Below are positions 8,173 to 10,422 of a DNA stretch of 10,422 nt, piece after piece. The notes under the pieces are model-generated. The model was not told the DNA's origin. It saw nothing but the letters and a program-made list of their open reading frames with translations, and ran no database searches. The translations under genes were made by a program, and so were the position numbers. The stretch is taken from NCBI RefSeq assembly GCF_004359215.1, contig NC_090628.1:1410879-1421300 (forward strand), in the 5' to 3' direction. Position 1 is the stretch's first letter; every line of letters begins with the position of its first letter. This stretch comes from Bremia lactucae. Taxonomy: Eukaryota; Oomycota; Peronosporomycetes; Peronosporales; Peronosporaceae.

Positions 8173-8213
8173 TTGTAACGGGCTAACGTTGCCCTAATAT
8201 AACACAGTCCCTG

Positions 8214-8236
8214 TTGAGTACACTTGGTGTACTTAA
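8214..8236. repeat. LTR hairpin near the left end
   Basis: Arms TTGAGTACAC (8214-8223) and GTGTACTTAA (8227-8236) pair at 9 of 10 positions around a TTG loop. It lies 40 bases inside the LTR of element C. It may be structural or a palindromic factor site. Confidence 0.7.
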
Positions 8237-8455
8237 GGGGATGGTCAATTACTTAATAATGGTACTAAGACCCAGCACTCGGATGTGGTTCACATTGTGA
8301 CCAACCCTTGTGTATGTGGTGCACATAGGTGTATTCACATTAGGAAAGATGACGCCTAGTTTCATCCGTTACGTGAGATATTTTAGAAAGATACGCTCGC
8401 AATACATATTAGTGTTATCCCTAGAGATGAGAATTTTGATTGGTAAAAATAAGTT

Positions 8456-8524
8456 GAAAGTATTTTTCAGACCAATTTATATTTAATTGCATTAAATATA
8501 TAAATCAGTCTTAAAAACACTTTC
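8456..8524. repeat. 69-bp imperfect palindrome in the LTR of element C
   Basis: The left arm, 8456-8487 (begins GAAAGTATTTTTCAGACC), pairs with the right arm, 8491-8524 (ends AGTCTTAAAAACACTTTC), around a TGC loop. I count 28 of 32 left-arm bases matched, with one 2-base bulge in the right arm. The core is almost pure A/T. It could be a tiny MITE-like insertion, an RNA structure or a cruciform-forming site. Confidence 0.8.
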
Positions 8525-8646
8525 TTCTTGGTAAGTGAGCACGAGGAGCCGGATTACCGCTCCCGTGACGGCACTTTACTAGAGTACTTAGTGCGTTGAG
8601 TGAGGTCGCTAAGGCACCCACCACAACTTCCCTGTTGCACGCAAGA

Positions 8647-8666
8647 GAAGCGGGTCTGACCGCTTC
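8647..8666 (+). repeat. Perfect 7-bp hairpin after the LTR
   Basis: GAAGCGG (8647-8653) and CCGCTTC (8660-8666) flank a six-base loop, GTCTGA. It sits 7 bases after the proposed LTR end, where the primer-binding site or RNA leader should be. It is a candidate structured leader element. Confidence 0.55.
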
Positions 8667-8732
8667 CTCGCTGTGCTAGGGTGTGTGCCTAAGTAGAGCG
8701 TGGCCGCATTACGACGTGCCTGCCTACACTTA

Positions 8733-9839
8733 TTAGCACTAGAAATCCTTCTCACGACCCGCATCACTGCGTATGTACGTGATGATGAGCCTCAACATCG
8801 ATTAGGTTATTTCCCCTACCTTCCGAACATCATCGAGAGGGTGGCAGAGCACTTGGCGTAGGGACTTGGTGAACAAGCCCTGGCCAGGCTCTTGGGCAAT
8901 CCTCCTGAGCAACATGATGCTCAGTTGGAGCAGTTTGAGGCATTCGTGCTCGGACAGCGGGGAGCCGCGCCCGAGGCACAGAGCCATGCTGCGGCGGAGT
9001 TTGTCACTTAGACTCAGGATGAGCTGAGGCGTGAGCAGGCTCGGAGCGAGGCTCTCAACAGGTCTGTTGAGATACTCTCTGCCCGGCCGCATCAGCCGAG
9101 GCCCATTCGGATGGACCCGTCCAAGTTCGATGGAACTGCAGCGCACACGATTGTCCAGTGGCTGTTAGCGGTGGAGCAATGCGGTGTCGCCCAGCTCATC
9201 GAGGACGATAGCCGGATGGTATCGTACGCCATGTTGCATCTGCGCGGTAAGGCCTCAGAGTGGGCTTACTCGGCGCTTATGGCGGACAGAAAGGCGTTTC
9301 CTACATAGGCGATCTTTAAAAAAAAGCTTCGCGCCATGTACAAGTCGCCGAACAACGAAGTGTTGCTTCAGGTGCACTTCTTTAGAGCGTGACAGGCGAA
9401 GCGATCTCTGCAAGAGTATGTGCAAGACATACGTTCGCTGTCGGCGTCCATATGCGTAGGTCCGATTCCGGAGCACATTAAGGTGCCCACGTTTATGAAC
9501 GGACTACGGCATGGCCCATCGCGACAGGCCCTTTTTAGAAAGGTGCCGTCGACGATGGAAGAGGCAATCCAAATTGCCTTAGTTGAGGAGCAATCCTACA
9601 ACAGTGCCTCGGCGACAGCTTGGTATAAGCCGTCGGCCGAGAGGACAGATGCCACTCCTATGGAGTTGGGCAATGCAGACGTGGTCTGTTTTAAATGCGG
9701 CAAGCGCGGCCATATGATGGCTCGCTGCTATGCCAGGGTCCATGCTGGGGCAAAAAATGCCCAGCAAGAGGATTCCCTTCCCAAAGGGCGATGGCAAGAA
9801 CCAGCGTGTGAGATGCATGAGTTCTGCCTCGACCACTGA
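8733..9839 (+). pseudogene. gag: Element C Gag (capsid and CCHC nucleocapsid)
   Basis: Gag packages the element RNA. One frame runs through the region with four in-frame stops: TAG 8859-8861, TAG 9009-9011, TAG 9306-9308 and TGA 9390-9392. It starts with a helix-rich part (ERVAEHLA, then LARLLGNPPEQHDAQLEQFE and DELRREQARSEAL). The capsid-like core follows, with MDPSKFDGTAA, IVQWLLAVEQCGV, YAMLHLRGKASEWAYSAL, EYVQDIRSL, FMNGLRHGPSRQ and MEEAIQIALVEEQSY. A CX2CX4HX4C knuckle (CFKCGKRGHMMARC, 9687-9728) closes it. No ATG fits the left end in this frame, so the start is tentative. A one-base shift at the A6 run (9752-9757) moves the natural reading into the protease frame. Confidence 0.9.
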
Positions 9840-9840
9840 G

Positions 9841-10284
9841 GGGTCGATTAATGCAGGAGCGCAGTAGGGGCGGGATGCCTGCCCTACTGACGCGGACTCT
9901 GAAGCTACCTTAAAGTTTAGAGTTGTGGAACACATGGGTAGCATAGTCCCTCAGGTCTCGAACTTTCGGACCATAACCCTGCTCGTCTATAGCGCTCATG
10001 TAAGAGGCTATGACCAGGTGCTGACCCTCCTAGTGGATTCGGGTGCATTACAAAATTTTGTGAAACTCGCGGCTCTAAGAAAGAGACCGGCGATGTTTGA
10101 GTCGCTTTGCCAGGATGGCAAGCGAGAAGAGACGACCGCTCGTTTCGCGAACGGCGCGCTCGTTAAGTCTGAGGAAGTTCAGGCAGAACTCGCCTTCAGC
10201 TTTAGTGACTTGTCTTGTAAAGAGAAGTTCACAGCGCTAGGTATGGAGAGTCCGTATGACCTCATCCTAGGCATGCCATGGTAA
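9841..10284 (+). pseudogene. pol: Element C aspartic protease
   Basis: This retropepsin cuts Gag-Pol. The frame is shared with the basic tail after the knuckle (PKGDGKNQRVRC, in the frame entered at the A6 run). It passes a TAG (9865-9867), then DADSEATLKFRVVEHMGS and 119 open codons from 9925. Domain order: a first strand around LVYSAHVRGYDQVLT, LLVDSGALQNFV with the catalytic Asp at 10036-10038, the middle turn ARFANGALV, and the closing YDLILGMPW. A TAA (10282-10284) directly after MPW is bypassed by a frameshift into the linker. The Asp, Ser and Gly of the active site are all kept, so this is the best preserved catalytic site in the window. Confidence 0.85.
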
Positions 10285-10422
10285 AGTACCTACCATGGAT
10301 AGACTGGCGTACACGCACATTTGCAAACTCTATGCAGGACACCGGAAAGGATGTGCTCCTGCGAGAGGCGTATGCAACTGATGTCGTGTCCAACACAGTT
10401 GAGGGTGCGTTGACGGGATGTC
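10285..10422 (+). pseudogene. pol: Element C protease-RT linker, cut by window edge
   Basis: From 10293 one frame reads PWIDWRTRTFANSMQDTGKD, then VLLREAYATDVVSNTVEGAL, to the last base. The PWIDWRTRT start matches AWIDWRSKTL in element B's protease (near 7790), which places it as the stretch immediately after the protease strand. It has no stop in this piece. RT should follow beyond the window. Confidence 0.75.

Larger units (their letters stand above)
3963..8173 (-). mobile_element. Element B: decayed Ty3/gypsy chromovirus, no gag
   Basis: Read on the - strand from 8172 down, the order is protease, linker, RT, RNase H, integrase finger, integrase core, tail and chromodomain: a nearly complete pol. 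It is broken by many stops and frameshifts, and by deletions near 6740-6770 and 6345-6362. Its gag is absent because element C's LTR begins at 8174, in the protease leader. The 3' boundary is uncertain. Its pol differs clearly from element A's (for example FMRASDIPLTAVSSPSG against LMREQDIPYTAVSTPSG), so A and B belong to different families. Confidence 0.85.
8174..8639 (+). repeat. 5' LTR of element C (right boundary tentative)
   Basis: It begins TGTAACGGGC directly after the last recognisable base of element B. The proposed right end, CCCTGTTGCA at 8630-8639, is an imperfect inverse of that start (CCCGTTACA expected). Its run-up, with gaggt followed by accaca, resembles the run-up to element A's LTR end at 2972. 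It has a very AT-rich middle and several hairpins, and no coding capacity. No TGG primer-binding site follows 8639, so the right edge could be wrong. The target duplication would involve taggt (8169-8173); the partner is outside the window. Confidence 0.55.
8174..10422 (+). mobile_element. Element C: Ty3/gypsy retrotransposon, left part
   Basis: From left to right on the + strand: an LTR starting TGTAACGGGC, a short leader, gag with a CCHC knuckle, protease with DSG, and the start of the protease-RT linker, cut by the window edge. It interrupts element B's protease leader in the opposite orientation, so it inserted later. Its protease differs from B's (LLVDSGALQNF against ILIDSGASCNY). Whether it belongs to element A's family cannot be told, because the two pieces do not overlap. 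Confidence 0.85.

Noticed and set aside
8802..9146. 114-codon - strand ORF
   Set aside because: It is antisense to element C's gag, which has natural helices and the correct continuation to the zinc knuckle.
1..10422. tRNA, rRNA, CRISPR arrays, bacterial genes
   Set aside because: There are no cloverleaf-like stretches, spaced identical repeats or rRNA-like blocks, and the content is eukaryotic retroelement throughout.

Overview
The window is a graveyard of LTR retrotransposons from a eukaryotic nuclear genome. Nothing in it looks bacterial: there are no operons, no ribosome-binding sites and no intact ORF above about 210 codons. Three decayed Ty3/gypsy elements fill almost all of it. Their pol signatures (a VDLVDGYYQ/LMDGFYQ-type RT motif, DALSRRPD after RNase H, an H2C2 integrase finger and a C-terminal chromodomain) resemble the chromovirus-like gypsy families of oomycetes such as Phytophthora and downy mildews. 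That assignment rests on remembered family resemblance, not a search.

Layout. (A) 1-2972, + strand: an element already inside its RT domain at the left edge, running through RNase H, the integrase zinc finger, a gutted integrase core and the post-integrase tail to a probable 3' LTR end at 2972. (Gap) 2973-3962: no certain feature. It holds either a broken + strand gene or the 3' LTR/3' tail of element B, and I cannot decide which. (B) about 3963-8173, - strand: protease, linker, RT, RNase H, integrase finger and core, C-terminal tail and chromodomain, in that order when read right to left. Gag is missing. (C) 8174-10422, + strand: a 5' LTR starting TGTAACGGGC, then gag with a CCHC knuckle, protease and the start of the protease-RT linker, running off the right edge.

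C begins inside the protease region of B, in the opposite orientation, so C probably inserted into B. B's gag and 5' LTR would then lie beyond the right edge. All three are dead copies. A has lost an RT catalytic Asp and two of the three integrase catalytic residues. B has lost catalytic residues in RT, RNase H and integrase, and both zinc-binding histidines. C carries several stops in gag. In life, gag would build the particle, protease cut the polyprotein, RT/RNase H copy the RNA, and integrase with its chromodomain insert the copy at marked chromatin. None of these copies could do so alone.

The most interesting leads are the unexplained + strand coding-like stretch downstream of B's chromodomain, a 69-bp imperfect palindrome inside C's LTR, and the apparent lack of a standard TGG primer-binding site after that LTR. 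I found no convincing new biological system.
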